A DNA stretch of 64,000 bases from Aquamicrobium sp. LC103 (GTDB taxonomy: Bacteria > Pseudomonadota > Alphaproteobacteria > Rhizobiales > Rhizobiaceae), in NCBI RefSeq assembly GCF_001014615.2, contig NZ_LBCQ02000002.1, positions 434,001 through 498,000 of the forward strand, written 5' to 3'. The stretch's first letter is position 1, and every line of letters starts with the position of its first letter. The notes beneath the pieces are model-generated. The model was not told the origin of the DNA, did no database searches, and was given only the letters and a program-made list of their open reading frames with translations. Position numbers and translations under genes: made by a program. This document shows, in pieces, positions 48,692 to 58,066 of the stretch.

Positions 48692-49498
48692 TCAGATTTC
48701 CTCGAAATCGCCCGAGCGGCCCTTGCCGGCGGCGAAGCGTCCCGCTCCGGCCAGGCCTTCCTTGCGGAAGGCGGCAACGCTCTTCCATTCGTTGGCGAGC
48801 GCCGCTTCCGGGCCGAGGGACCATTGCCGGATCGCCGAGATGCGGTCGGCCCGCATGCAGGCCTGGGGGAAACGCGCGAGTTCGCGGGCGATCTCCAGCG
48901 CGGTTTCGAGCGAGCTTCCGTCCTCGCAAACCCTGTTGGCGAGGCCCATTTCCAGGCATTCGCCGGCCTTGACCTGACGTCCCGTGAGTATCAGGTCCAT
49001 GGCGCGGCCGTGGCCGACGATGCGCGGCAGGCGAACCGTGCCGCCGTCGATCAGCGGCACGCCCCAGCGCCGGCAGTAGACGCCCATATAGGCGGAAGCC
49101 TCCATCACCCGCAGGTCGCACCAAAGCGCCAGCTCCATGCCGCCCGCGACCGCCGGTCCCGAGACGGCGGCGATGACGGGTTTCGAAAGCAGGAGACGGG
49201 TCGGGCCCATCGGACCCTTGCGCGGGCGATCGTCGTCGCCGTCGAAGCTCGCATCGAGGTCGTGTTCGGCAAACCAGCTATCGTCGATGCCGCCGGCCGC
49301 GTGCTTGAGGTCGAAGCCGGCGGAGAAGGCGCCGGGCACGCCGGTGAGCACGGCAACCTTGCTCGCCTCGTCGCGCTCGAAGGCGACGAAGGCCTTGAAG
49401 AGCTCGTCCGCCATCCGCGGGTCGACGGCGTTGCGCGCCTCCGGCCGGTCGATCGTCACGATGGTTGTCTCGCCGTCCCGATCGACCCTGATCGTCAT
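48692..49498 (-). CDS. Enoyl-CoA hydratase/isomerase-family protein
   Basis: A 268-residue crotonase-fold protein. The oxyanion hole regions are FSAGFDLKHAAGG (near 60-75) and VSGPAVAGGMELALWCD (near 115-130). The Glu of GMELAL fits one catalytic position. It could be a hydratase, isomerase or decarboxylase, and the substrate is open. Its ATG overlaps the stop of the ABC-F gene by four bases, an unusual partner for a crotonase. Confidence 0.85.
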   Translation of the reverse strand: MTIRVDRDGETTIVTIDRPEARNAVDPRMADELFKAFVAFERDEASKVAVLTGVPGAFSAGFDLKHAAGGIDDSWFAEHDLDASFDGDDDRPRKGPMGPTRLLLSKPVIAAVSGPAVAGGMELALWCDLRVMEASAYMGVYCRRWGVPLIDGGTVRLPRIVGHGRAMDLILTGRQVKAGECLEMGLANRVCEDGSSLETALEIARELARFPQACMRADRISAIRQWSLGPEAALANEWKSVAAFRKEGLAGAGRFAAGKGRSGDFEEI

Positions 49499-51372
49499 TC
49501 CGCGATTCCCTCTTCGTATTCCGCCGACAGCGAGAGCCATTTTTCCTCGTGGCCGGACAATTGGGTCACCAGTTGTGCCCGCTCCTTGGAAAGCGTCTGG
49601 AGCTTGGAAGGTTCCTTCTCGTAAAGCAAGGGGTCGGCAAGCTGTCCTTCGATGCCGTCGATCCGCTTGCGGATGCGTTCCATCAGCGCCTCGGTGGCTT
49701 TGATCTCCTTGGCGATCGGCTCCAGCGCTGCACGGCGCGCGGCCGCCTCGCGGCGTCGATCCGCCTTCGACGCCTTGTCGGCCTCGCGCTTCTCCCGCCG
49801 GTCGACGGAACTGCCGGTCACGACCTGGTAGTAGTCTGAAAGGTCGCCGTCGTAATTGCCGACCGTGCCGTCCTTGACGAGCCAGAGCCGGTCGACCGTC
49901 GCCTCGATCAGGTGGCGGTCGTGGCTGATCAGCATGACCGCGCCGGAATAGTCGTTGAGCGCGTGGATCAGCGATTCCCTGGAATCGATGTCGAGATGGT
50001 TGGTCGGCTCGTCGAGGATCAGCAGGTTCGGACCGTCGAAAGCGGCGATGCCCATCAGGAGGCGCGCCTTCTCGCCACCGGAAAGATCCCTGGCGGCGGT
50101 GCTCATCTTCTCCGTCGAAAGCCCCATCTGCGCGACGCGCGAGCGGACCTTGGCCTCGGGCGCGTCCGGCATCAGCCGGCGCACATGCTCGACCGCGCTT
50201 TCCTCCGGCCGCAGATCGTCGAGCTGGTGCTGCGCGAAGATCGACACTTTCAGGCCAGGCGCGATCGTCATCGACCCGCTTTCCAGCTTCAGCCGCCCGG
50301 CCAGAAGCTTGGCGAAGGTCGACTTGCCGTTGCCGTTGGCTCCGAGAAGCGCGATGCGGTCGTCATCGTCGATGCGCAGGGTCAGCCCCTTCAACACCGG
50401 CTTTCCGGCGGTGTAGCCGACCGCGCCGCCCTGCAGCGCGAGGATCGGCGAGGCGACGCTCTTCACCGGCTCGGGAAAGGAGAACGGCCGCACCGTGTCG
50501 TTGACGAGCGCGGCGATCGGTTTCATCTTTTCCAGGGCCTTCAGGCGGGACTGCGCCTGACGCGCCTTCGACGCCTTGTAGCGGAAGCGCTCGACGAAGC
50601 TTTCCATGTGCTTGCGCGCCGCTTCCTGCTTGACGCGGCTCTTTTCCTGCAATTCGCGCTGCTCGGTGAGCTGGCGCTCGAACTGGTCGTAGCCGCCGCG
50701 CCAGAAGGTCAGCTTCTTCTGGTCGAGATGGACGATGGAATTGACGGCGCGGTTGAGCAGGTCGCGGTCGTGGCTGATGAGGAGGACGGTGTGCGGATAT
50801 TTCGCGACATAGTTCTCCAGCCACATCGTGCCTTCGAGGTCGAGATAGTTGGTCGGCTCGTCGAGCAGCAGCAGGTCGGGTTGCGCGAAAAGCACCGAGG
50901 CCAGCGCGACCCGCATCCGCCAGCCGCCGGAGAAGGAGGAGGCGGGGCGCTTCTGCGCTTCCGTGTCGAAGCCGAGGCCGGCGAGGATGGTCGCGGCGCG
51001 CGCCTCGGCCGAATGCGCGTCGATATCGGCGAGCCGCATCTGGATCTCGGCGATGCGGTGCGGGTCGGTCGCGGTCTCCGCCTCGTGCAGCAGCGTCACC
51101 CGCTCCGTGTCGGCCTTCAGCACGATGTCGATCAGCGGTTCCTCGGTGCCGGGCGCCTCCTGCGCGACCTGCCCGATCCGGGTGTTCTTGGGATAGGTGA
51201 TCGAGCCGGTCTCGCTCGGCAGCTCGCCGGTGATCGCCTTGAAGAGCGTCGTCTTGCCGGTTCCGTTGCGGCCGACGAGGCCCGCCTTGGAGCCCGCGGG
51301 AAGGGTCACGGAGGCGTGGTCGAGAAGCAGCCGTCCTGCGATGCGCAGCGATATGTCATTGATGATAAGCAT
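49495..51372 (-). CDS. ABC-F ribosome-associated ATPase (YheS-like)
   Basis: A 625-residue soluble protein with two ATPase domains and no membrane part. First domain: GRNGTGKTT near 34-42, FSGGWRMR and LLLLDEPTNYLD. Second: GANGNGKST near 334-342, LSGGEKAR and LLILDEPTNHLD. A charged linker and a coiled-coil C-terminus follow. ABC-F proteins act on the ribosome. The start MLIINDISLRIAGRLLLD resembles YheS more than EttA. ATG 51372 is preferred over GTG 51387. Confidence 0.9.
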   Translation of the reverse strand: MLIINDISLRIAGRLLLDHASVTLPAGSKAGLVGRNGTGKTTLFKAITGELPSETGSITYPKNTRIGQVAQEAPGTEEPLIDIVLKADTERVTLLHEAETATDPHRIAEIQMRLADIDAHSAEARAATILAGLGFDTEAQKRPASSFSGGWRMRVALASVLFAQPDLLLLDEPTNYLDLEGTMWLENYVAKYPHTVLLISHDRDLLNRAVNSIVHLDQKKLTFWRGGYDQFERQLTEQRELQEKSRVKQEAARKHMESFVERFRYKASKARQAQSRLKALEKMKPIAALVNDTVRPFSFPEPVKSVASPILALQGGAVGYTAGKPVLKGLTLRIDDDDRIALLGANGNGKSTFAKLLAGRLKLESGSMTIAPGLKVSIFAQHQLDDLRPEESAVEHVRRLMPDAPEAKVRSRVAQMGLSTEKMSTAARDLSGGEKARLLMGIAAFDGPNLLILDEPTNHLDIDSRESLIHALNDYSGAVMLISHDRHLIEATVDRLWLVKDGTVGNYDGDLSDYYQVVTGSSVDRREKREADKASKADRRREAAARRAALEPIAKEIKATEALMERIRKRIDGIEGQLADPLLYEKEPSKLQTLSKERAQLVTQLSGHEEKWLSLSAEYEEGIAE

Positions 51373-51442
51373 GGCCGCGTTTTGCACGGTTGCGCGGCCC
51401 GCGACAAGTGCCAGCGGGCCTCCCGCAACCGATCCATGCGGG

Positions 51443-51955
51443 TCAGGCGTATTCCCTGCCTTCTTCCGTGCGCTGGAAATAGACCATGTCGAGAACGATC
51501 GACGGCTTCTTCAGCGCGGTCAGTATCGCATGCGCCTGGCCGCGATGATGGGTCTGGTGGTTGAAGAAATGCGCCAGTGCCGGCGCCAGCCGCTGCGAAA
51601 TGGTGCGCATGTCGGTCACGGTCAGATAGGTGAAGCGGCCGGCGAGTTCCTTGTCGCCGAGACCCGCGATCCACTCGACGATCCTGCGGTCCTCCGCCTC
51701 GCGCGCTGCCCGCAGCGGGGCGAGCTCGCTGAACAGCACGGCATTCAGCGCGGTCGGAGCGCTGCCGCTCCCGGTGAAGCGCCTGAGCCAGATCTGGTCG
51801 GCCACCAATACGTGGTTGAGGGTACCGATCAATGATTTGAAGAAGGCGCCGGTGTCGCGATTGAGCTCCTCGGCCGTCAGCTCGCCGGCGGCATCGTAAA
51901 CCTGGGCGTTGGCCCACCGGTTGTAGGCCGCCAGCATCGAAAAATGTTGCCTCAC
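51443..51955 (-). CDS. DinB-family protein
   Basis: A 170-residue four-helix bundle of the DinB/YfiT-like superfamily. The three metal-binding histidines are visible: His in LNHVLVAD, and two in FNHQTHHRGQAH. YNRWANAQVYDA at the start is typical. Members are metal-dependent transferases using thiols such as glutathione or mycothiol. The reaction here is unknown. It is divergent from a GST gene. Confidence 0.85.
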   Translation of the reverse strand: MRQHFSMLAAYNRWANAQVYDAAGELTAEELNRDTGAFFKSLIGTLNHVLVADQIWLRRFTGSGSAPTALNAVLFSELAPLRAAREAEDRRIVEWIAGLGDKELAGRFTYLTVTDMRTISQRLAPALAHFFNHQTHHRGQAHAILTALKKPSIVLDMVYFQRTEEGREYA

Positions 51956-52022
51956 CGCGCTTCCCTTTTGCTTCGAAGCTGCAAATATCGCGCCTGTTTA
52001 CATCTCTGGAGAATGTCCGCCA

Positions 52023-52715
52023 ATGGCCATATTGCTATACGATCTCGTCGGCGAAGACAGTGCGCGCCCCTTCAGCCCGCATTGCTGGAAAACGGCGTTC
52101 GCGCTCGCCCACAAGGGCCTTTCCTTCGAAAGCGTGCCGACGCCGTTCACCGCGGTCCCGAATGTCGAGGAAGGCGTCTGCAAGACCGTTCCCGTCATCC
52201 GAGACGGGAGCAAGGTCGTCGGCGACAGCTTCGACATCGCGCTTTATCTGGAGGAGGCCTATCCCGACCGGCCGAGCCTGTTTCGCGGCGATGGCGGCAA
52301 GGCGATGGCCCGCTTCATCGAACGCTGGTCGCAATCGACGTTGCATTCGTTCCTGGGCGCGGCCGTGCTGATGGACATCCACGACAGGCTGGCGCCCGCC
52401 GACCGGGATTATTTCCGCAAGAGCCGCGAGATCCGTTTCGGCAAGAAGCTGGAGGAGGTCGGGCAGGGGCGCGAGGCCGGCCTGGCCGCCTGGCGTTCCT
52501 CGCTGGAGCCGCTGCGTCAGGTGCTCGCCTACCAGCCCTTCATCGGCGGCGAAGGTCCGCTGTTCTCGGACTACATCGTCGCCGGCGCGCTCCAATGGGT
52601 GCGCGTGATGTCGCCTTTCCAGCCGCTCGAAAAGGCCGATCCGGTATCGGCATGGTTCGAACGCTGCCTGGACCTGCATGGGGGGCTTGCGCGCAAGGTG
52701 CCTGCGGCGGCATGA
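52023..52715 (+). CDS. Glutathione S-transferase-family protein
   Basis: A 230-residue cytoplasmic protein with an N-terminal thioredoxin-like domain and C-terminal helical domain. [12 protein letters not shown] places a Ser/Cys at the active-site position, KTVPVIRDG is the cis-Pro motif and [12 protein letters not shown] binds glutathione. The pattern resembles LigE/LigF-type etherase relatives, though the exact substrate is unknown. It is divergent from the DinB gene. Confidence 0.83.
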   Translation: MAILLYDLVGEDSARPFSPHCWKTAFALAHKGLSFESVPTPFTAVPNVEEGVCKTVPVIRDGSKVVGDSFDIALYLEEAYPDRPSLFRGDGGKAMARFIERWSQSTLHSFLGAAVLMDIHDRLAPADRDYFRKSREIRFGKKLEEVGQGREAGLAAWRSSLEPLRQVLAYQPFIGGEGPLFSDYIVAGALQWVRVMSPFQPLEKADPVSAWFERCLDLHGGLARKVPAAA

Positions 52716-52729
52716 ACGGCCGGAGGGCC

Positions 52730-52758
52730 TTCACATCGCGGAAAGGGAACTGTATAGA
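52730..52758 (+). promoter_or_regulatory. Promoter of ndk
   Basis: TTCACA (52730-52735) and TATAGA (52753-52758) are separated by 17 bases and lie 40 bases before the ndk start. TG precedes the -10 directly. It is one of the clearest sigma-70-type promoters in the window. Confidence 0.65.
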
Positions 52759-52797
52759 CCCCCATCTTTTCCGTTTCCCCGAATGAAGGACACAAGA

Positions 52798-53220
52798 ATG
52801 GCGATCGAACGCACCTTTTCGATGATCAAGCCGGACGCGACCAGGCGCAATCTGACCGGCGCAATCACCAAGATGCTGGAGGATGCCGGCCTGCGCGTCG
52901 TCGCGTCTCGTCGCGTCTGGATGAGCCGCCGCGAGGCCGAGGGCTTCTACGCCGTGCACAAGGAGCGTCCCTTCTTCGGCGAGCTCTGCGAGTCCATGTC
53001 CTCCGGCCCGACCATCGTCCAGGTGCTGGAAGGCGAGAACGCGATCGCGAAGAACCGCGAAGTGATGGGCGCGACCAACCCGGCCGATGCCGCCGAGGGA
53101 ACGATCCGCAAGATTCACGCGCTCTCGATCGGCGAGAACTCCGTCCACGGCTCGGATGCGCCGGAAACCGCCGCCCAGGAAATCAGGTACTGGTTCTCCG
53201 ACACCGAGATCGTCGGCTGA
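52798..53220 (+). CDS. ndk: Nucleoside diphosphate kinase
   Basis: A 140-residue enzyme balancing NTP pools. The phosphorylated His117 is in ENSVHGSD, and the N-terminus [12 protein letters not shown] is canonical. AAGGA lies 8 bases before ATG 52798, while ATG 52783 would be a poor start. It is monocistronic, with a strong promoter and an intrinsic terminator. Confidence 0.97.
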   Translation: MAIERTFSMIKPDATRRNLTGAITKMLEDAGLRVVASRRVWMSRREAEGFYAVHKERPFFGELCESMSSGPTIVQVLEGENAIAKNREVMGATNPADAAEGTIRKIHALSIGENSVHGSDAPETAAQEIRYWFSDTEIVG

Positions 53221-53241
53221 TCTGATCGATCCTGCTTCGGG

Positions 53242-53275
53242 AAAAGCCGTGGCGAAAGCCGCGGCTTTTCTTTTT
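53242..53275 (+). terminator. Intrinsic terminator of ndk
   Basis: AAAAGCCGTGGC (53242-53253) pairs with GCCGCGGCTTTT (53258-53269) with a single T-G wobble, loop GAAA. The T-run CTTTTT follows. It sits 21 bases after the ndk stop and before the convergent moaE. Confidence 0.9.
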
Positions 53276-53333
53276 GGCGATGCCCACGGAAGGGGCCTGC
53301 CGCGGGCATCCGATCCACGCCGATCGAGGAGTG

Positions 53334-53807
53334 TCAGGATTCGGTCCATTTCCTCCTGGCGAGATCGTCTTGGTCCTTCGCCTCCACCCAGCTTTCGCTG
53401 CTGCCGTCCGGGCGGTGCTCCTTCTTCCAGAAGGGCGCGCTGGTCTTCAAGAAATCCATCATGAAGGAAGCCGCCTCGAACGCCGCCTGGCGATGCGCGG
53501 AGGCCGCGACCACGAGGACGATGTTTTCGCCGGGACGCAGCTTTCCATGGCGATGGATGGCGGTCAGCCCGGTGAGCGGCCAGCGCTCGATCGCCTGCGC
53601 GGCGATGCGGCCGATCTCGGCCTCCGCCATTCCCGGATAATGCTCCAATTCGAGCGCGGCAAGCGTGCCGTTCTCGTCGCGGCAAAGGCCTGAAAAGGTC
53701 ACGACCGCGCCGACGTCGCCGCGCCCTTCGGCCAGACGGGCGATTTCGGCCGCGACGTCGAAATCCTCGGCCTGGATGCGGATCGTCGGCGTGATCGCGG
53801 CGGCCAT
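53334..53807 (-). CDS. moaE: Molybdopterin synthase catalytic subunit
   Basis: The large subunit of molybdopterin synthase, 157 residues. It converts precursor Z to molybdopterin using sulfur from MoaD. It has HRHGKLRPGENIV and the FWKKEH motif whose Lys contacts the MoaD tail. The gene follows moaD by 7 bases on the minus strand. Confidence 0.94.
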   Translation of the reverse strand: MAAAITPTIRIQAEDFDVAAEIARLAEGRGDVGAVVTFSGLCRDENGTLAALELEHYPGMAEAEIGRIAAQAIERWPLTGLTAIHRHGKLRPGENIVLVVAASAHRQAAFEAASFMMDFLKTSAPFWKKEHRPDGSSESWVEAKDQDDLARRKWTES

Positions 53808-53814
53808 GGCGGCG

Positions 53815-54066
53815 TCAGCCTCCGGTCATCGGCGGAAAGAGACCGATCTCGCGCGCGCCGGCGATCTTCTCCTGGTGACCGGCATGCTCCTGATTGATCG
53901 CGACGCGGATCGCCTCGGGGTGCTGCAGGGCGAAGTCGTATTCCTCGCCGCGCCCCTTCAGCCACAGGAGAAGCTCGCGCACGGTGGTGACCGTGTCGGG
54001 CAGCTCGACGTCCTCTTCCGCCTTGCCGATGCGCTCGCGCACCCATGCGAAATATTTCAGTTTCAT
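53815..54066 (-). CDS. moaD: Molybdopterin synthase sulfur carrier subunit
   Basis: An 83-residue ubiquitin-fold protein ending in Gly-Gly (PPMTGG), the C-terminus that becomes a thiocarboxylate. MKLKYFAWVRERIGKAEE is the family start. It lies between pgsA and moaE. The cofactor it helps to make would serve the molybdopterin oxidoreductase at 61.7 kb. Confidence 0.94.
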   Translation of the reverse strand: MKLKYFAWVRERIGKAEEDVELPDTVTTVRELLLWLKGRGEEYDFALQHPEAIRVAINQEHAGHQEKIAGAREIGLFPPMTGG

Positions 54067-54077
54067 CGCGACCTCCG

Positions 54078-54662
54078 CTACTCGTCGATCACGTGCTTCA
54101 GTCCGGCGCGGAAATAGTCATAGCCCGTGTAGAGCGTGATGAGCGCCGACACCCAAAGCAGGACGAGGCCGATCTCGGTGGTATAGGGCAGGATCTTGTC
54201 GCCGGCGGGGCCGGCAAGCAGGAAGGCGATTGAGACGAGCTGGATCGTGGTCTTCCACTTGGCGAGTTGGGTGACCGGCACCGAGACCTTGAGCGCGGCG
54301 AGATATTCGCGCAGACCCGAGACGAGGATTTCGCGGCACAGGATGATGATCGCCGCCCAGAGCGTCCAGCCGGCGATCGTGCCGTCGGCGGCGAGCAGGA
54401 GCAGCACGGACGAGACCAGCAGCTTGTCGGCGATCGGATCGAGCATCCTGCCGATATTCGAGGTCTGCTTCCAGATGCGGGCCAGATATCCGTCGAGGAA
54501 GTCGGTGATGCTGGCGATGGCGAAGATCGCGAGCGCGGTCCACCGCGCCGGATCGCTCGACTGCAACCGGCCTTCGAGGAAGAAGCAAAGCACCACCAGC
54601 GGCACCGCCAGAATGCGGGCATAGGTGAGGATGTTTGGAAGATTGAAGGCGCGGTTGGCCAT
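54078..54662 (-). CDS. pgsA: CDP-diacylglycerol-glycerol-3-phosphate 3-phosphatidyltransferase
   Basis: Commits CDP-diacylglycerol to phosphatidylglycerol synthesis, 194 residues, membrane protein. The catalytic motif D54-x2-D57-G58-x2-A61-R62-x8-G71-x3-D75-x3-D79 is complete (DFLDGYLAR...GRMLDPIAD). ATG 54662 starts at the conserved MANRAFNLPNILTY, while an upstream in-frame ATG at 54683 is less likely. It is followed by moaD after 11 bases and preceded by uvrC with a 118-base gap. Confidence 0.95.
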   Translation of the reverse strand: MANRAFNLPNILTYARILAVPLVVLCFFLEGRLQSSDPARWTALAIFAIASITDFLDGYLARIWKQTSNIGRMLDPIADKLLVSSVLLLLAADGTIAGWTLWAAIIILCREILVSGLREYLAALKVSVPVTQLAKWKTTIQLVSIAFLLAGPAGDKILPYTTEIGLVLLWVSALITLYTGYDYFRAGLKHVIDE

Positions 54663-54780
54663 AATTTCCCGTCTTTCTGTCATTCGATGTCAGGGAAACC
54701 CCCTGAGACACTACAATCAGATGCTTCTTGCCGGGGTCAACCGCCGTAAGGTCGCGGTCGCCCCGAAACATGCAACTGGA

Positions 54781-56868
54781 TCATCCATTTTCGTGAAAAT
54801 GGCCATAAATCAGGCGGGCCGTGCCTTCCGATATGCCTTCAACCGCCATCAGATCCTCCACGCCGGCCCGGCTGACCGCCTTGGCGGTGCCGAAATGGTG
54901 CAGCAGCGCGCGCTTCCGGTTCGGGCCGATTCCCGAGATTTCGTCGAGAGGGCTCTTCACCATCTCCTTCTTGCGCCGCGCGCGATGCGAGCCGATCGCG
55001 AAGCGGTGGGCCTCGTCGCGCAGGCGCTGGATGAAGTAGAGCACGGGGTCGCGCACCGGCAGCATGAAGGCGTCGCGACCGGTGACGAAGAAGCGTTCGC
55101 GTCCGGCATCGCGATCGACGCCCTTTGCCACGCCGATCGCCGTCACCTTGTCGATTATGCCCAGTTCGTCGAGGATCCCGCGAACGGCGGTCATCTGGCC
55201 CTGGCCGCCGTCGATGAGGATGAGATCGGGCCAGGCGGGAAACGCGTCGACGGCTTCGGCGTCCTCCTCCTCGGCCTGTTCCGGCCTTTCCTCAGGCAGG
55301 CCGTGTTCCTTGAGCAGCCTGGAGAACCGGCGCTCCATCACTTCGCGCATCATGCCGAAATCGTCGCCGGGGGTGATCTCGGTCGAGCGGATGTTGAACT
55401 TGCGGTACTGGTTCTTCGCGAATCCTTCCCGCCCGGCGACGATCATCGCGCCGACGGCGTTGGTGCCCATGATGTGCGAGTTGTCGTAGACCTCGATGCG
55501 CCGCGGCGCGCGCGGAAGGCCGAAGGTTTCGGCAAGCCCGGCCAGCAGGCGCGCCTGCGAGGATGTTTCGGCGAGCCTGCGGCCCAGCGCCTCGCGCGCA
55601 TTTTGCAGCGCATGGTCGGTCAGGTCCTTCTTTTCGCCGCGCTGCGGCACGGAGATCGAGACCCTGTGGCCGGCGCGCGTCGAAAGCGCCTCGGCGAGCA
55701 GGCTCTGTTCCTCGACCGCATGCGAAAGGAGGATCGTGCGCGGGCAGGGCTTGTCGTCGTAGAACTGCGCCAGGAACGCGCCCAGCACCTCGGCGGTCTC
55801 CAGCGAGGGGTCGGCCTTGGGAAAATATGCGCGGTTGCCCCAGTTCTGGCCGGTGCGGAAGAAGAAGACCTCGATGCAGTTCTGCCCGCCCTCCTGGTGG
55901 ATGGCGAAGACGTCGGCCTCCTCGACCGATTGCGGGTTGATGCCCTGATAGCTCTGGACATGGCTGAGCGCGGCGAGGCGGTCGCGATAGATCGCCGCCC
56001 GCTCGAAGTCGAGCGCCTCGGAGGCGTCCTGCATGGCGGTCGAGATTTCCGCCTTTACCTTGTTGGAGCGGCCCGAAAGGAACGCCTTCGCTTCCGCGAC
56101 GAGCTCGGCATAGTCGGCCGGCGCGATCTCGTTCGTGCACGGACCGGAGCAGCGCTTGATCTGGTAAAGCAGGCAAGGCCGGGTGCGGCTCTCGAATACC
56201 GAATCGGTGCAACTGCGCAGAAGGAACGCCCGCTGCAGCGAATTGATCGTGCGGTCGACCGCGCCGGCGGAGGCGAACGGGCCGTAGTAATCGCCCTTGC
56301 GCGAACGCGCGCCGCGGTGCTTGAAGATGCCGGGCGAGGGATGGTCGCCGGTGATGAGGATGTAGGGGAACGACTTGTCGTCCCGCATCAGAACATTAAA
56401 ACGCGGCCGCAAGCGCTTGATCAGATTCGCTTCCAGGAGCAGCGCTTCGGTCTCCGTGCGGGTCACGACGAATTCCATCGCCGCGGTTTCGCGGACCATC
56501 CGCCCGATGCGGTTGGTGTGGCCGCGCCCCTGCGCGTAGTTGGTCACGCGCTTCTTGAGGCTGCGCGCCTTGCCGACATACAGCACGTCGCCGGCCTTGT
56601 TCATCATGCGATAGACGCCGGGCGCGTTCGGAAGCCGCTTGACCAGGGTCTGGATGACCTCGATGCCGTCCTTGCCGTCGGCGTCGCCCGCCACGCCGTC
56701 CCATTCTATGCCGAGATCGCGTGCCGGCACCGGCACCGGCTCGGGCTCCGCGATTTCGTTCTCGTCCTCGTCGCCGTTGTCGCCGCCCGCGAAACCGGCG
56801 ATATCCGAGCCGGAACGCGCCTTGCGCTCTGCCTCGCTGAGGCTGTTGGAAGGGATCGGCGGCTTCAT
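54781..56868 (-). CDS. uvrC: UvrABC system protein C
   Basis: Excision nuclease of nucleotide-excision repair, 695 residues. It has an acidic, Pro/Glu/Asp-rich N-terminal extension (about 1-70). The GIY-YIG domain (PGVYRM near 83, [13 protein letters not shown]) makes the 3' cut, and a UVR domain lies near 225-260. The RNase H-like domain (YDNSHIMGT...) makes the 5' cut, and a helix-hairpin-helix pair lies at the C-terminus ([11 protein letters not shown]). ATG 56868 overlaps the stop of the preceding SDR by four bases. E. coli UvrC is 610 aa, the extra length being the acidic front. Confidence 0.94.
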   Translation of the reverse strand: MKPPIPSNSLSEAERKARSGSDIAGFAGGDNGDEDENEIAEPEPVPVPARDLGIEWDGVAGDADGKDGIEVIQTLVKRLPNAPGVYRMMNKAGDVLYVGKARSLKKRVTNYAQGRGHTNRIGRMVRETAAMEFVVTRTETEALLLEANLIKRLRPRFNVLMRDDKSFPYILITGDHPSPGIFKHRGARSRKGDYYGPFASAGAVDRTINSLQRAFLLRSCTDSVFESRTRPCLLYQIKRCSGPCTNEIAPADYAELVAEAKAFLSGRSNKVKAEISTAMQDASEALDFERAAIYRDRLAALSHVQSYQGINPQSVEEADVFAIHQEGGQNCIEVFFFRTGQNWGNRAYFPKADPSLETAEVLGAFLAQFYDDKPCPRTILLSHAVEEQSLLAEALSTRAGHRVSISVPQRGEKKDLTDHALQNAREALGRRLAETSSQARLLAGLAETFGLPRAPRRIEVYDNSHIMGTNAVGAMIVAGREGFAKNQYRKFNIRSTEITPGDDFGMMREVMERRFSRLLKEHGLPEERPEQAEEEDAEAVDAFPAWPDLILIDGGQGQMTAVRGILDELGIIDKVTAIGVAKGVDRDAGRERFFVTGRDAFMLPVRDPVLYFIQRLRDEAHRFAIGSHRARRKKEMVKSPLDEISGIGPNRKRALLHHFGTAKAVSRAGVEDLMAVEGISEGTARLIYGHFHENG

Positions 56869-57629
56869 TCGGCTACTCCGGCGACGTCCGGCGTTTCCCA
56901 GGCCAGATGCTGACCGCCGTCGAGGGCGATCATCTGTCCGGTCACGGACCGTGCCTCCCATAGATATCGGATCGTGCGGCCGAATTCCGCAAGATCCGGC
57001 CCGCGCTTCAACGTGAGGGCGTCGACCTGCGCCTGGAAATCGGAAGCATCCTGCCGCTCGTTCTTCAATGTGGGTCCCGGCCCGATCGCGTTGACGCGCA
57101 GGCGCGGCCCGAGCGCCTGAGCCATCGTTCGCGTGGCGGTCCAGAGCGCCGATTTCGACAGCGTGTAGGAAAAGAAGCGCGGCGTGAGGCGCCACACGCG
57201 CTGGTCGATCATGTTGACGACCAATCCTTCCCCGTCCTCGGGCAGGGCGGCCGCCATATGCTGCGTCAGGGCGACCGGTGCCTTCAGGTGGACGTCGAAA
57301 TGCCTGTCCCATCCGTTCCAGTCGAATTCCTCGACGGAGTCCTCGTCGAAGACGGAAGCGTTGTTCACCAGCAGGCTGACGGGGCCGAGCAGGGAGGCGG
57401 CGTCGGAGACGAGGGTCTCGACGGCCGCCATGTCGGTAAGGTCGGCCTGCATCACCGCCGCTTCCGCTCCGGATGAAACGAGGCTCTCGGCCAACAGGTC
57501 CGCTTCCTTCCGCGAGGCGTTGCAATGGATCGCGACCGCGAAACCGTGCGCGGCGAGATCCTCGGCGATCGCGCGCCCGACACGCTGGGCGCCGCCCGTG
57601 ACCAGTGCAACTTTCTTCAGTTTCGCCAC
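56865..57629 (-). CDS. SDR oxidoreductase, FolM/pteridine-reductase-like
   Basis: A 254-residue [15 protein letters not shown] replaces the usual TGxxxGIG form and, with [10 protein letters not shown] and [17 protein letters not shown], matches the FolM/PTR1 group that reduces dihydrobiopterin-like pterins. Tyr and Lys of YxxxK are present. GTG 57629 is chosen because the cofactor motif follows within 10 residues ([13 protein letters not shown]). A longer start at 57758 adds a non-conserved basic stretch. It overlaps uvrC by four bases, so it heads the uvrC-pgsA-moaD-moaE unit. The exact substrate is uncertain. Confidence 0.75.
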   Translation of the reverse strand: MAKLKKVALVTGGAQRVGRAIAEDLAAHGFAVAIHCNASRKEADLLAESLVSSGAEAAVMQADLTDMAAVETLVSDAASLLGPVSLLVNNASVFDEDSVEEFDWNGWDRHFDVHLKAPVALTQHMAAALPEDGEGLVVNMIDQRVWRLTPRFFSYTLSKSALWTATRTMAQALGPRLRVNAIGPGPTLKNERQDASDFQAQVDALTLKRGPDLAEFGRTIRYLWEARSVTGQMIALDGGQHLAWETPDVAGVAE

Positions 57630-58066
57630 AGCCCTTGCTTTCCCGATCTGCCCGATGCGTCGCGTTCCCGGGGGAACGAGATCGCGATTCCGAACTCTAT
57701 AGCGCAAAACGACGGTTTTGCGGTGTCCCCAAGCAGCCTTGATGGCGACAACTGCCATTTGATGACGCCGATGTCGAACCCTGCATATATAAGAAGGGGG
57801 ATGCGGGATTTCCGCAGCGGTGCGCTTTGCCGGCTACGGCGCTCCAGGCGTTGCTTCACAACGCTGTTGCTCAAATGCAACGTCACCTTTCTGCCAGAAT
57901 CCTGCCGGTAAATGACCCTTATTCAGGTGCGGTTCGGCCTCATTTTCACACGAGAAGGGAACCGTTGTCGTCTCGGGTCGTTCACCTCCCATCGCGGTCC
58001 CCGGGCGCATGCAAAAAGGAAGCGGGAGCGCGTACTGAGTTTCCTGCGGCTAAGGAGTAGAAAGAA
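57630..58066 (+). other. Long divergent upstream region before the Omp25/31-like gene
   Basis: A 437-base gap between the SDR start and the porin-like gene. A very A/T-rich TATATAAG lies at 57786, a possible -10 about 275 bases before the ATG. GTTGC/GCAAC at about 57865-57880 is a small hairpin. The Shine-Dalgarno AAGGAG lies 11 bases before the ATG. The long leader suggests post-transcriptional control. Short frames inside, such as 57827-58060, lack support. Confidence 0.4.

Noticed and set aside
57827-58060. 77-codon frame just before the Omp25/31-like gene
   Set aside because: No RBS, no domain, and it spans the leader and Shine-Dalgarno region of the real gene.
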